Assembly (NCBI GenBank): GCA_020086605.1 | Contig: JACBWW010000002.1 | Coordinates: 25,318,668 to 25,382,667 of the forward strand | Reading direction: 5' to 3' | Length of the DNA stretch: 64,000 nt | DNA from: Lanius collurio | Lineage: Eukaryota; Chordata; Aves; Passeriformes; Laniidae | In this document: positions 13,701 to 28,700 of the stretch, one piece after another | Layout of the letters: every line of letters starts with the position of its first letter | Position numbering within the stretch: the stretch's first letter is position 1 | The notes under the pieces: model-generated | The model's input: only the letters and a program-made list of their open reading frames with translations | Told to the model about the DNA's origin: nothing | Databases searched by the model: none | Program-made: the position numbers and the translations under genes

Positions 13701-16700
13701 TCCATTTGTTCTTGGTCAGTGTAGCTGTTGCTTGTGTCACAAAAAAGTCAGTGTTCCAACGGGAGCTTTTTGTTCTCAGATTCACACTTTTGGTTTATTT
13801 TTGCTTTCACTGATAGCAGCTGAGTACAAGTGAGCAGAAGTCTAACATTAAAATAAATTGTTATGAAAAGTTGTAGTTTCTTTTCTAGGAATGCGAAAGG
13901 GGTTTTTTTTGAGTTGGAGGTGTTCATGTTTTTCAATTACTTGTTTCACAACTGATGTCTTTTTTGGTAACTGTATATAAGACTAAGCCTCTTCAAGGAA
14001 CTGCTGTTATAAATCACTTTGGTTAATTTAAGTGAAACTGTTAAATGTAGTACAGTAGAGTGATGTTGTGTAGTGAGGGACAGCAGCAAACAGAGGAAAT
14101 TCTTTCTGCATTTTGGATTCCAAGTATTACTGCTCAGTTACAGTAATCTGTTGAACCCATTTGGCTTGGAAGATCCTCAGATGTTTTCAGGTCATTTTTA
14201 AACTATAAAGCACTTGAATGGGATTAGCTCAGGATCCACTTCTGAAGCTGAACAGGATCTGTGGGACATGCAGGAAACATGCTGGGACAGTCTGTAGAAA
14301 ATTAATATATTGGGTGTTTTCCTGGCAACAACACAGTCTAATAAAAATCTATTTAAACTTTTTTTTGCTGGAGGAGGGAAAAAAAGTCTTGCCTAGCCAG
14401 GGAGGAAAAGCATGATTAAAACTTTTAACATTACCCCAGAAAGAATAGATACTTGTTTCTCAGAAGTATGATTTTTCTCATATCTTTTCTGGATTCTTTA
14501 TGCAGTTTTTTTTCTCATTAATGGTAATTGAGGCATATGCATTAAGAGGACATGACTTAGCCTATAGACAATCTATTTTAGAGTCTCTCTTCAGCTTACT
14601 AATACTTACTTTCATAGTTTTTCTTAAAAGACTGAAGCTGCTAAACTTTTTGTCTTGAGTTAATCTGTTACTCCACGAGTATAGGATCATGACTGAAGAG
14701 TTCAAAAGAGTGAGAGAGCACCTTAAAAAGTATCTGTGATGCAAGTGTGAGCAGAGTCAGGCTCTGTTTTCTCAGCATCTGTTCATTAGGTAGTTAGAGG
14801 CCACAGTATGATGCCTCTTTTTGGCATCACTGAATGCTCACGGTAATCTCAGCCCCTCGTTGAAGCTCATCTGCTTCAGCTGCCTGAACCATCTTAGTGG
14901 TTCCCTTAGACTTGCTACTCTACACCAATAGGAGGTACTTAGCACTCTACATAAAAGGTTTTTCAGTATTAAAAATATTATACTGGATACAGTAGTCAAA
15001 AGTGGGGTCTCACAAGTGCCCCATACAGGGGAACAGTCACTTCTCTCAGCCTCTTGGTTACATTCTTGTTAATACAGCCCAGGACATTTTTGGTTGCTTT
15101 TGCTGCAAGAATATGTTCCTGAGTTCTGTTGAATTTGATGTTGATGAAGGATCCCTAGGTCTTTTTCAGCATTATTCATTTTTAACAAGTCCATCACATT
15201 AATAACCCATGTGTGATTTTTATCTCCTGTCCAGTCATAGTGACTCCTTCAGATTGTGATTGATAGTGTTGTGCTTCCTTTTCAGACATTAAAGTTCTGC
15301 AGCTTAGTCTGAGAATAAGTTTATTATTGTTCATATTTTGAAAGGTCAAGAATAGCTTATCAACACTGAAAGCAAATTTGATCTGAAAGGAATTAATCTT
15401 TAAATAATAAGGTTGAGATTTTAATGAGAAAAGAAAGCAAAAAGATAATGCATTTCAGAAATTTTGGAGCTGTAATGCTCATGAAAATAAATTTATATGA
15501 GGGAAAGCTGTATTACCTCTCTTCCTCTCGTAAATAATATTTTAAAGCTGCCTCACGACAGCCTCCATATATGGAAAAATTACTTGGGGGATTTGAACTC
15601 ACATAACGTGTTTTTCTTCAAAATCTCCAAATACTGTACAAGTAGAAGGATACTTCTTTTCTGTATCATGTCACAGAGGAAGCAATTTGAGGGAGATGTT
15701 TAGAAAAAAAACCAAACCCACAAAACAAAGAAGAGGGGATTTCTTTTCGTTAGGCATGCTGAAATGTTTTGGACTTTTTTTCCAAAGATTAGTACCTCAG
15801 GCCTTCACCTTTTTGTGAAATTTCATGGCTTTAGTCCTCTAAGGGTTTATTTAAACCATGACGACATGAATATTGTGTTCCAAAATTATTTAAAATGTGC
15901 TACTGCTTTGTGTAAATAACAACATAGCAGAAAGACAATAAAATGAGAATTTGAAATGCAGTAACACAACATCTGAGTTGTAAAGTTATGTTGACAAGTA
16001 ACATAGCTGTTTCTTCTAAATATAATTATTCTTCCCCTGAAGGAAAGAAAATGGTGAAAAATATGTCCTGATTTATTGTAAAGTAGATGTCACTTACATT
16101 TATGGACAGCTATGTGCTTGGTTTTAGTAATTAAACACATGAAATTTCATCTCAGTTTTTTATTAAGAAAATTCTGAGCAAACAGAAGTGGAATGTGAGT
16201 AGCAGTTTTACAGCTTTCACAGGCTTGGTGCTATTTCTGTTTGTTTAAAATAAAAGACAAATGCCATTGACAGCAGCTGTTGCCTCCTTCAGTGGAGATC
16301 ACTTGGTGACATTATTGAAAAAGGATGTTTCGTTTGTTTCACTTTGTTTAGAAAAGGAAGACCAGTGTCTCATGCCTGAAGCCTGGAATGTCGACCAGGG
16401 AGTTATAACCAAACTCAAGGAACAATACAAAAAGGAGCGCAAGGGGAAAAAGGGGGTGAAGAGTAAGTGGAAAACATTGCACCTTAAAATCATAAATCTC
16501 ACATCTTTCACACCCTTAATTCTATCTCTCTTTCAATGTTTTCCTAAAATTACTTACTCTTTTACTTTGCTGCTCCTGACTGCTTTCCTGTTCACCAGTT
16601 CTCAGGGGTTGAAATTAATGACAGACAATCAAGTTACCTGATAAATAGTTGGATTAGATATAACTTCTTCCAACCAAGTGTTGGGTTAGTTAAAAATTCT

Positions 16701-19700
16701 CGCTTTGAGAATGTTTTGTGCTTTTGTTTTTCAGATATTTAAATTGTAAAAGGCATTGTTTTAATACTCACACTTTAATATAGAAGACTTCAGAACCCTT
16801 TCTTAGCTGGAAACATGCCAGTTTCACAGGAAGAGTTAAAGTCTGGTATATAAATAAACAAAGAAAGAAACCAAACCTGAAACTCTCTTGAGTATCCTAT
16901 TAGATGACAGTGGGAGAAAACAGGTTAATTTCTACCCCTGTTTATACTTGACATTCACAACATGAGAGTCATGCTGTCATCATAATTTGTTATGCAGGGC
17001 TCGAAATAGGAAGCAACTACAACCATCAGTTTATTTATAAATCACAGGGTTTATTTATTGACTTTCATACATCTGGGATTAGCCTTAAAAAAGTTGGGTA
17101 TTGTTATCCAAAAAAACTGTGAACGGTATCTGAAATACAGTTTCTAGCCCTGTATTTTTTTTTTTTTGTTACATTTCCTGAAGTACAGATACGTTTTGTA
17201 AAATCAATGGGTTTTGATAGCCATTTTGGTAAACCATTAAACTTTTTGAACTCAGATGGAGAATTTAAAATGAAACACTATCCATTTCTGCGTTTCAAAT
17301 ACCTGGCCATTTGGGAATTCATGTGTGAAAGATGTATATTAATAATATTGCATGTAGCCTGGTAAGAAATTTCAGGGATGTTTCTCCCTTTGTGGGAAGA
17401 TGCTTATGAATACCAAGGAAATTCTCACTTCCAAAGAGATGAGCATAATGATGCAAATATGTCAGACCTTCGCATCGCTGAGGCTGACTTGTTTCGTTAC
17501 TTTTTGTATGGATGCTCTCATTAGCTGCTGCTCAGCAGTTGGTTATGTGGCTGAAATTACATTATCAAATACAAAAACTAAACTTCTCTGTTTTTTTTTT
17601 AAATTAAAAGAAATGGTGAATAATTACCATGCTTTAAATTTCTCACGTGATATTTTTGTCATCTTTGGAATCATTTAATTTACTGGAAGTTAATTGCAAG
17701 TCTGACAAGAAGCTGAGCTTGCTAACTAAAGTGCTCATGTTTAAACATGAACTTAAAATTAATTCTAAATTTCTTTATTGTTAAGATAGAGCATGCCAAT
17801 ATATAATTGCAGTAAAGGTGATTTTTGTAACTTGTCTGTTTTTTTAAAATATGCAGACATGTTATGTAGTTCAGGGTAAATAGCTGTAGGGTTAGTTTAA
17901 CAGAAATTATTTAATCTTAAGTGTTGAAATTCTATTCTTGAACAGCTGTTGACTTTTTATTTTTGATGATAAAACTCAATTGTTGATATAGACATTATTG
18001 GAATATGTTTTATATCTTTATGATAAAAAATAATGATGTAAAGGCAGCACTTGGACATCCAGTGCTCCTTCATGAAGATAACTACTGCTCGGTACCTTTT
18101 GGATTGATTTGATTGGTTTGATCTTGGGAGACAAAGTGGTTTACTGTAGCAGTGAAATTAAGCATCTTTCCATGGACAAACCGTCATTAGAGGGGCATCA
18201 GTGAAGAAAAATCAGGAAGAATCAGAGCCTGTTTTCAGCTATTCATGATATTGCACGTAGTGAAGAAGAATGTGAGGGAGGCTGTTTGGAGAAAAAAGAA
18301 GGGACTAAATAACATTAAATTTTACAAAGTTTGTTTTGATGACTTTAATTTCATCATATATGGTGCTTAGCCACTGAACTGCTATCAAGTAAAATACTGT
18401 TTTATAAAGCAGATATTATACTAAAACAATCTTGCAAAATCCTCCTTAGTGTTTTTCTATATTGAGTAATATTTTGGTGACAGACAAGTTAAATACAATT
18501 TAGTTTATTGTCAGTCATTATGGTTAGGGTGGACAAAGTAGAGTTTGCAACTGCATTAGTAAACTCACGATTTTGCAAGGCTGTAGTAAACATTCCTGTG
18601 AAGTAATAAGAGAATAGAATCTTAGAATGGTTTTATGAGAGAATACATATATTAGAGTACACTACTGTGTTAAAACTGCTTAAAAATAGCTGTATTATTT
18701 GCTGGTCTAGGAAAAAACATAATGGACTATGGGTAAGACATTTTCCCATTCTTAATTAAACTTACAACAGGAAAAACTACCGAAGATATGTTTCAGCCTC
18801 AATCCTATATAAAACAGTCAAAACAGGGATGTGGGAAAATGATGGAGCAAAGCACAGGTAAGTGTCAAGAAGGGCATGGGTCTTCACTATATGTAGCTTC
18901 AGGAAGTAGGCCAGTGAATCCAGTTGCATTTGTATTATAATATAACTTTTTGGATTATATAGTTCACGATACTACACTACTGCACAAATAAATTTAAATT
19001 ATAATGTTGTCATAAGAATATGCTGCACAAAGTACCTGATGCACAAATTCTAAAATATTCACGGATGTCAGCTACTGTTTTGGCAAAGTAAATATTCTCA
19101 TAATCTAAAGTGTGACTCAGTTGGCGGCATTCTTCAGCATCCCATACAAGTAGCGCTATAAGTTCACACATATGGGGGAAATTGTGCGTTCACAATTCTC
19201 AGTTGCTTCTATCACTTTCTTCTTGAAATTCATTTCATGCTGGATGATTAGTTACTGCTGAAATAAGTGCTCATTAGTTTTTCTGTGGTAATGTCATAAT
19301 GCAAGGTAGGATCCATTGTTGCATGTGCTGCTGTAGCATATCTGATATAAGCAGTGTCATCGTGAACTATGTCTAAACCCTTTAATTTTCTGTTTTTTTC
19401 TGGTTAGGGCCCAACAGGTCAAAGCTGCAAGATATGCTTGCAAACTTGAGAGATGTTGATGATCTCCCTTCATTACAGCCATCTGTTGCACCTTCTTCTA
19501 GGCCCAGTAGCTCAAGGCTCATTGAACATGAGATAAACAGGACGGATGAAGGTAAATATTAAAAAAGTGCATACCCCTTTGTAGAGGGTGGATGTTTATG
19601 GTTACTTCTTAAAGATTATCCTCTAAGACTTTCCAAGCATTTCATTTTACAAGTTCTGATTCAGTATTGTAAGTTCTGTCTAAGTGTGATAAATGATATT

Positions 19701-22700
19701 TCCATTCCTCCATTATGGTCACTTAGTAAGGTCAAGACACCTACCTAAGTTCAAGTCTTGGCTGAATACCTTTGAGCGTGATGGAAAAAAAAAATTTGGC
19801 ACTTAGTGGCTTTGTAATATGATGATCCTAAATCACTTGCTTTTGTTTCTGCTCAAGCCTGGTAGACAAGTGTGGACCTCTGAGGACATAAGAGCATCTT
19901 TTTTTCTTCCCATTAACATAATTTTCATGTATGTATGTATACACACACACACAGACATGTCCTTTTTTTCCAGTTGCAAAGATAGAGACTCTGCAGGTAA
20001 ACACAGATACCTTACTATAGCTTTTAAAAGCATGTGGTGATTGTGTAGTGAATCATACAGAACAACTTGCAGCTTGCCAGTTTAATAATTTCCATAATGT
20101 GTTCCAAAAATTAAAAAAAATTCTCATGGGGCTAGTCCAAGGGAAGGCCACTCACGCATCTTTGTAATGAGGCCCTACTGTTATGTCTGAAAAATGCTAA
20201 ATCATCTATTTGATTCAATATTTGAATTGCTGTAATATAGAGCATAATAACATGTAGTTTATGAGGCTACATTAATTTTTCAAAGATAGCAGTACCTAAA
20301 AGGAGCCTGCAAGAGAGATGACCAGGGACTTCTTACATGGGCATGTAGTGACCGTACAAATGAGAATGGTTTCAGACTGAAAAGAGGGCAGGTGTAGATT
20401 AGATATTAGGAAGGAATTCTTTACTGTGAGGGTGGTGAGACACCAGACTGTTTGTCCAGAGAAGCTGTGGATGCCCCGTCCCTGGAAGTGTTCAATGCCA
20501 AGCTAGATGATGCTTTGAACAATCTAGTGGAAGGTGTCCCTGCCTGTGGCAGGGGTTTGGAACATGATATCTTTAAGGTCCTTTCCAACCCAAACCATTC
20601 TATGATTCTGTGATATCATGTGCTCTATTAAAATGGTAAATATATGTTTTAAAAAATGTGCCAAACATGAGTTCCACTTAGTAGTCTTTCAGTAAGTGTG
20701 AAAAAGTAGGTCAGCCAAATTATAATTAAGATGCTTAAAAAGCCCTGGTGTGTGGAATAGTTACCAAAGATCTCAGTAGTTCTCCTTCCTTCATGCTCAG
20801 TGATTTTCTTTATGAAAGAAGGGGGTAACTTAGCAACGCTTTGAGAAGTGGAAGAATTTTTCGTTGAACGTTTCCTTTCCAACTTTTCTCACATACAGAG
20901 AGTAGGTTCAGAGAGCTGTGTTAGCAGAGCTCTATTTTCATATCCTTTCAGTAATGTGTTTTTTAGTTCAGAGACTCAGATGGACTCTCACAAAAAAAGA
21001 CAGCTGATTGTCACCATTCTGAGTTTGGTATTACTATTAGCTGCGTATTTCTTTATAAAGCTGAGACACCATGATAATTTGGGCACACATTTTTTTATTC
21101 TTGTAAATTTTCAAATTTGATGTCCTGTATGTACTGTGCGTTGAGTGAAATACTGCACTGTGAGTTCAAAGACTGGAAAAGAGAACAGTAGTGTAGACTT
21201 TATGGTGGAGAAGGTAAGAGATGTTTGTGATGAAAAGATAACTAGGAGACCTAATCAAACAGCAGTGCTTGCAGGGCTTTGTAGGTTTGGGCTGCTCCTA
21301 CCATCTATTTTTATCTACATTTTTGTTGCTTCTTCAGCACCTATTTGCATATTTTGTAGCTGAGTTGGGGAAGGTGTTTTCTGTGTTACATGTGCATTAT
21401 TTATGGGTGAATCGTAGCACACCCTTCCCACTTGTGGCCAGTTGCATTTACTGTGTGGAGCTGCACGCACCTCAAGTGTAGGTGTGTTCACAGGGTGCTG
21501 TTTGTTGGTACCGTGATTGTCTTTAGAATAGCTATTTTTCTATGCATCTCTGTGTATCTTTTTGCCCTTGGCTACTTGAGAGATATGTAGCATTCTGAAA
21601 GTGGAAAATATGCTTTTTTCATACAGTGTAGTATAAACCCATGTTTCAGGATTTTGTTTTGTTTTGTTTTGTTTTCTTGCAGTGGAAGCTTTAACATTCC
21701 CTCCATCCTCAGGGAAATCTTTCATTATGGGAACAGATGAAGCCCTTGAAAATGAACTGGGTCTTGGAGAACTGGCAGGCCTTACTGTAGCAAATGAGGC
21801 AGATTCGCTGACTTACGATGTAAGTGGTTATTAATGGTAACTCAATGTCCTTCTGTCTTGTTGAAGACAGATGCAAGTTACTTGTGTGTAGACTCAGCAG
21901 AAAACATTTTCCAGTTAAAAATTATGCTGCCAGAGGATGTTACAAATTTTACTTGACAAAGCTGTTCTTCCCATACACAGCAGCATTCAAGCTCTCTGCA
22001 AGCCCTTCTCCTCTCATTTCCCTACCATGGCATGCAAATAGTTGAAAGTAAATTAATTATTGATAGTGGTACAGCTGGGTACATGTAACCACAGTGAGTG
22101 AGCAAAATTAGGAGTACCATGTCCAGCAGATTGAAGGGCACTTCTATCCTTTTTACATAGGCTGTATGCGGTTTTGGGCCAAGAGGGTTTTAGAGGAAGT
22201 GAAGGGAGTCCGGTAGCTTGTGACTGATGAGTAGATGTTAAGGAAGATAGTCTTGTTTAGATGTTGGGAGGCTGAGGAGTGCTCAAATAGCAGCCTGCAG
22301 GTATTGAAAGGGTGCTTACAAGGAGGACAGAGCCAAGCTTCTCCATAGTGCCAGGCATTAAAGCAAGAGAAAGCAACAGCAAATTACATCTTGGGAGATT
22401 CAGGTAAGACACTGGGGTAGAGAATTATGTAGTGGGTGATACTGAAACAACTTGCTCAGAGACACAGTGGAATCCCTCTCCTGAGATATATTCAGCTCTT
22501 AGCTGGGGGAGAGCTGTGGTTTACATTACCTGGTGTGAGCAGTAGTTTCATTTCAAATGGGAAAATGGACCAGAAATCTTAGGAAGGTTTTGTGGCCAGC
22601 ACTTCTATGGCTATGTATGTACCCTACAGCTTACTTTTTTGCACTGTTTGTGAAAAAAATATTTCTTAAAATTGCATCTTTTTAGTTGTGTGCAACTTTT

Positions 22701-25700
22701 TCTGTATTTCTGATTTCTTGGGAAAGGGTACTTCAGGTATTAATTTAATTATCTGCTGTTGTGTGATCTGTCAGCTTCAGAATAATCTTGCTGTTGCATT
22801 GACCAGCTCTATCAAGGTTGAGGGATTTCAGAGATAATTTTTAATACTATGTTGGGGAAGAATCCTACCCTTCAGTAAATCTGATTCCTAAATAATCATT
22901 ATCTGGGATTTTACTATCACAAATGAAGTCTGAGACTTTAGAAGTAAGACGCAGGCAGATCCTTACTTTGAAGTTCTACCCCTGTATGTACTTGTAAAGC
23001 AATGAAGTACTTATCTAATAAAAGCTTACACATGTTTTGGAATGCCACTGCAGAGATGTGCTCTACCACTATGGCAAGTTTCTGAATATGTGATGTATTA
23101 TAAATCCTCACTATGCAATGAATGCAGAACATTTCTGCTAAAATTTAGTATTTTAGTATTATCTCCTAATTTGGGCTCAGTTCTCAATGTTTTTACGAAT
23201 TGTCCCTAGCTGTGTCTTCAGAAAGGGGTACAGTAATGTACAAATGAATTTCTGTTACAGGTACACCTAAAAATCCACGGCTGGATTTTAAATTCAGAGA
23301 ACATGACAAACCTTAGCCATCTGTATAAGATGCTTTCATTGCTTGGCTTCATTGTGCAAGTGTCTGTATAAACTTGTGTTTGTTCATGTCTCTGTATCCT
23401 AAACTAACAGCTTTCATTTATGGAATAGCATTTCTTTATCTGCTCCTATCCTATCCTGCATGGTAGAGAATACTAACTGCCATTTGTTCATTTGTCAAAT
23501 GCCTGTAGTATGAAGTCCTGTGATCAGGAATTCATAGTCATGGTTACTTCGATTCTTACCTTTTTCTAGTGCTGACAATTAAAAAAAAGCATTTACAAAA
23601 CTATTTGCTCTTGTCACTATGACACTTCATTGAAGCAAAGTGAGAGACTGATGTTTCTGTTTCAAGTTTTCATTGAAAGTTTAGCTTGCAGATAATATAA
23701 TGTTTCTATTTTGGTCTAGTTCATACATCCAACTGCCAAATGTGAATTAGATATGATTAGTGAAAGTTTAGTATGTCATTTTTAAGTGTCAGTTTTGCAT
23801 CATATGGAGAATTAAGTTGAAAGATTATGTAAATCAGTTTTTAAATGTAGTTTCTTTCAAGAGCGGTAGACACTCTTCCCATTTTTGGTCCTTTTTATCC
23901 TACTGATATTTTTGCTGGATTCTTTCCTTCTAGAAAATGGCAGCATTAGCCTACCCTATTTCATGGTTTCAGTTTTTTACATACTGCTTTGGCTGTAAAT
24001 TAAAGAATGGTTTTCACTTGGAAATGGAGATTACAAATTTGTTACTTAAAAAACAAAATTTTTCTTTTGTAGGTAGGTTGTTAGAATATCTAACAAGATT
24101 AAATTTTCCAGATTGCTAGCCAATACTCTTAAGTTTGTCTTTTCTTTTTCCTTCCTTTACACATTCTTGACAGATATTCACTTTGGTTGGCTCTGACTTT
24201 TTCCCTAGTCTTCTGGCTAGATTAAGAAGCTTCATAAAATTGTAATAGATTTTAGATAAGAGTAACTGAACTACAAAATTACTGCATTTAATGTTAAGTA
24301 CTGTTTCGGAGGGTTTGGACTTTGCAGTAGGCTCTTCTTGGAGTTCTTACTACTCTGAACAAGACAAGTACCTGCAATTGCATGTCATTGCTGGTTTTGA
24401 GTTTTCAATCTGTTTTCAATTTTGTATAGACATAAATGTTATTATCAGTGGCAAATCCAGATCAGATGCTCATTTTGGGGGTTGACATCCCCCCCCAACT
24501 GCTTTTCAGGTCTTGGATTACCTCACTGTTGCACTTTGGTGGGGAGAGACAGGAGGAGGTTGTCTGCTGTGTGAATAAGCAGCCTCACAGCTTGTGAGGC
24601 TGGTGGGGCAGAGTGATGAGGTGCAGCCAGGTGGGTGATGTGTCAGGGCTAGAATCTGTTTCCACCTCTGCTGCTGGTCTGCTGGCTGGGTCTGCCCTCC
24701 ATCTACTTCCCAATTTATAAACTACCCATCTTGGACTCCTTTGCAAAGATAGTTTTGAATGAAAGACGAGCAAATGGAGAATATTATCCTGCCAGAACTG
24801 GAATTCACTGCTAGGCAATCTGAGGTGTCTTTGTGGCTTTTGCAGATGTGAAATAAAACCTGTGCTGCTGGTATGGCAGCTGGAGGGCAGGCAGGTTCCC
24901 TCCATCACCTAATTGGCATTAGGTGCCTATGTTGAGGCAACCAAAGTCTTCTCCAGATATCTGTACATCTTGTACCCTTTTTGCTGAGACTTTCTTGGCC
25001 AGTCTTCAGAAAACCTGCTAGAGCTGCTAACTGTGCAGTCCTGCCTCATCCTTGTACCAGCTCGAGCGTTTTGTCTGTTCCTTCACTGAGCCAACTTGGC
25101 TCAGTAAACTGGCAAAGAAACTGACTTGTCTCCCTGAGCAAGGCAATATGTCATTATTAAGAAATATGATGAGACTAAACCTGCTGTTTGTTACAGGTCC
25201 TTTCTCCTTGTTTAAAATCTGTAGACCCTCTTAATTGATGCATGTTTTTATAGTTAAATCCAGATGTAACAAAGCTTAAGAAAAAACACTTCTGTTCTTA
25301 AGCCTCCTCTTTCACTCCCAATCTCCAGAATAAAATGTTTCTTGAAATGGCTCAAAACAGTTGTTTCACCTTTGCAGTTAAGGATATAAATTATTTGGAA
25401 TTATCTGTAGATTTCATCATAATAAATATCAGTACAGTTGTTTGTTTTCTTGGTTTTTCATAACCACCATCAGCAGTGGAAACGTAAATTTAACTCATGA
25501 CTGACAGTGAAAAAGTTGGTTCAGCATTTTGTGTCAGTATTTGTTCAGGGGAAAAATATTGAAGTATCTGGTTTGTTTTTTTTTTTTAAGGCTCTCTTTT
25601 TGGATTTTCTAAAATGCATTTATTGCCAAATGATTATGTCTGTATACACAATACCTTATTGCCTGCCAGTTAGATTCTTAGTGTGTAGCCAAGTCCTTTT

Positions 25701-28700
25701 TGCCTTTTTTTTTTTCCTATTCTGGCAAACCTCGCTTGCCATGCATTATTACAGAACTTGTGTTGCCTTAGCTGGGTAAGTCAGGTTGTGTTCCTTTCTG
25801 TGCTTCTAGAGACTTCTGTGTTTCTCTCAGATCTTTACTTTAGAGCTGCCATGTCAATAGTACTTTGGATATTCAGGGACCACACCTTGGTGAGTCAAGT
25901 CCGGTGTTGTAAGTAAATGAATGAGCCAGTAGGTGTAGATGAAGTTTTAAATACCTGAGTTCACTGAAGTATCAACACTTTTAAAGTGTGTAATTTTACA
26001 GACATGAGAGTATTTCGGATTTGCATAGAATTTATTACTGTGGATGCAACATTACTTTCATGGAATACATCTACCTTGGTTATCATTTTGAAGTGTCTGC
26101 TTAGTGTTAAGTGGACTGTTTTTCAAGATTAGGTTATTGTGAAAAGTGGGTGAGATAATTTGACATCTTCTGAAAATGCCAAACTAAATTTTTGATTTCT
26201 TCCTTTTGTTGTGCCTTCCAGCTTAATTACAAGTTTGGCATTTTTTTTTATTAGATAGCCAACAATAAGGATGCATTGAGAAAGACTTGGAATCCCAAGT
26301 TTACGTTAAGAAGTCACTTTGATGGAATAAGAGGTCTCGCTTTTCATCCGGTTGAACCAGTCTTAATAACAGCTTCAGAGGACCATACTTTAAAAATGTG
26401 GAATTTACAAAAAACAGCCCCAGCAAAAAAGTAAGATTTTTTTCTTTCTTTTCTTCAAAAACAATTTTAATTTATGAAGAAAAAAAACCCCTAGATAGCA
26501 CTTCACGGAATGGCCCTTGCAGTTAATGGAAAGTGTTCTCTGAATTTAGGAGTAGGAAAACAAGCTCTCAGAGAAGGGTGGAGATGCCTAAAGAATGCCA
26601 GAAAAAATCCACGTATGTTTGTGAATGTGTTTTGTTTGTGAAAAGGAAAACCATTCACTCTTTTATATTTTCCTTGTGGATAAGATGACAAATTACTTCA
26701 CTAGTGAAAATATTTGGAAGCGGCTATTAGTGTGCTTGCATGTGTATATAAACGTATAGAATGCATTTATATATATATATATGCATATGCATGTATACAC
26801 ATACATGCATATACATGTGTACAGCTTTAAACCCTGAGATGTTGGCAGGTTCCTTTGTTCGCTGTCTCTTGCAAATTGCTGGGAATTTGCAGAAATGAGA
26901 GGAAATTCATCGCAGGACTGATGAGGTTAAGGGAGTACCATCATACCTTTGAGGAGGACTGGGTGTAACACAGAGTCCTCCCTTGGTCTCTAACAAGATT
27001 GATGAAGTCCAGAGAAGCAAATTTTGAAGCACTTCAGTGTTGATAGAAAAACTAGGAGTACCAAAACTCCTTTGCTCTGATAGGATTGCTTAATGATACA
27101 TTCCATGTGATGCTGATGTCTCTCCACTCCTTCCCCTCCACTGATTTACCTACCTACTTGTTTGATGGGTCTGTGAACTACCTTGAAGGTGTTTAAACAA
27201 AAAGCCAAACAGCAAATCCTATCGTGTTTTAAAAGACTGCAAATAGTTCCTAGTTATGTAAAAAATTGTGTTAGGAGAGGAAATTGTGACAGAAACACTG
27301 CAAAACATGTAGCACAGATTTTAAGAATTTAGTGATTCTGGCATGTTTTTGTAAAGCATTGTGTAAGATTGTATGCATGTTAACTTTTTTTGCATACTTC
27401 ATTTAGGAGTGCTTCTCTTGATGTAGAGCCAATATATACCTTCAGAGCACATAAGTAAGTATTTCCTGAGAAATATTGTCATATTTTGAGAAAGATACAG
27501 TTTTTAAACAGAAACAAATTTTTTTTTAAAAAGTAATTTCCACCTTACCAGCTGCTGATTTCATGTGATGCTTCTAGTTCCCATGTTGCTTAGAATATCT
27601 GCATGTGTTCATCTCCTTTCTGCATAGTTATTTATGTCTGAAGTCAGATATACCGCAATTTTGAAATTAAAAACCTACAAATGATACAGTTTAATTTTGA
27701 TTAGATGTTCTGTTCATCATTGCAGCTTTTGCCTTTTTGCCAGATACTTGAATATATAGAAAGAAGCCGAAGAAGAATGAATGCAATAGATTTAAATCTA
27801 CTGAGATGATTTCATGAAAGAGCCTTAAATCTTTTGAAAAGAAAAAAAATCTGTTTATGCGAAATATAAAATCTTGCAGTTCAAATTGTGATGCTTTCCA
27901 CATTTTATGTGCATAATGATTAATTGCCCTGATTGTAGTTACTTTATCAGATATTGTGGAGGGTTTTTTTGTGGGAAGTGTTGTAGCATATGATTTCATT
28001 ATGCAGAATTTTTGTTGCGATCCATGCAGCAAGTGGATTGTATCTAACATGGAAATTTGAAGATTCAGAAGATTGACATTGCATTTCATGTAATGAAAAT
28101 GTTAATAGTCAGTGTTTTTTGGGGGGTTTCTTCCAGTGGACCAGTGCTCTGTGTGGTGATGAGCAGTAATGGTGAGCAGTGCTACAGTGGGGGAACGGAC
28201 GGCCTCATCCATGGCTGGAACACAACCAACCCAAACATCGACCCCTATGACTCTTATGGTGCGTTGCTGTCACGTGCAGCAGTGAAATGATAAGTTTAGT
28301 GACAGTAATGTTGTGTCACTGAAACAGTGTAATTTGTTGATAATGCTTTTGTGAAAGTTTAAAAGAGCAAATGGAATGTTACCTTCAATTACTTGAAGTA
28401 ACTTATTTTAATGCTGTTGCTGCTTGATGGGAAGATAGAATGTCATCTTCTTAAAAAAGGCCTTCATCTCATCACAATTTTGAGAAACAGCTAGTCTAAA
28501 GTACAAGTTTTAAAAGTACAGGACTAAACCTCGTAATTTGGCAAGTACAGGAAATGTGTATTTTAGTGTTCTTTTCTTTGACAAATTTCTGTGGTTGAGA
28601 TAAAAAGAGGTTTTATAGTCTGAGACTAAAACTGTTAATGTTGTCTGCAAACAGCTAAAAAGGCCCAGTTTGGTAAAATTTACCAGATCTGAGTGGATGT

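Larger units (their letters stand above)
19552..21682 (+). other. STRN: STRN intron with a CR1 3' end
   Basis: Carries the microsatellite at 19927-19953, the CR1 LINE end at 20301-20614 and the GTTTT repeat at 21652-21676 next to the acceptor. Confidence 0.9.

Noticed and set aside
27691..28089. 132-codon minus-strand open frame
   Set aside because: Antisense within a short STRN intron, AT-driven composition, no family resemblance.
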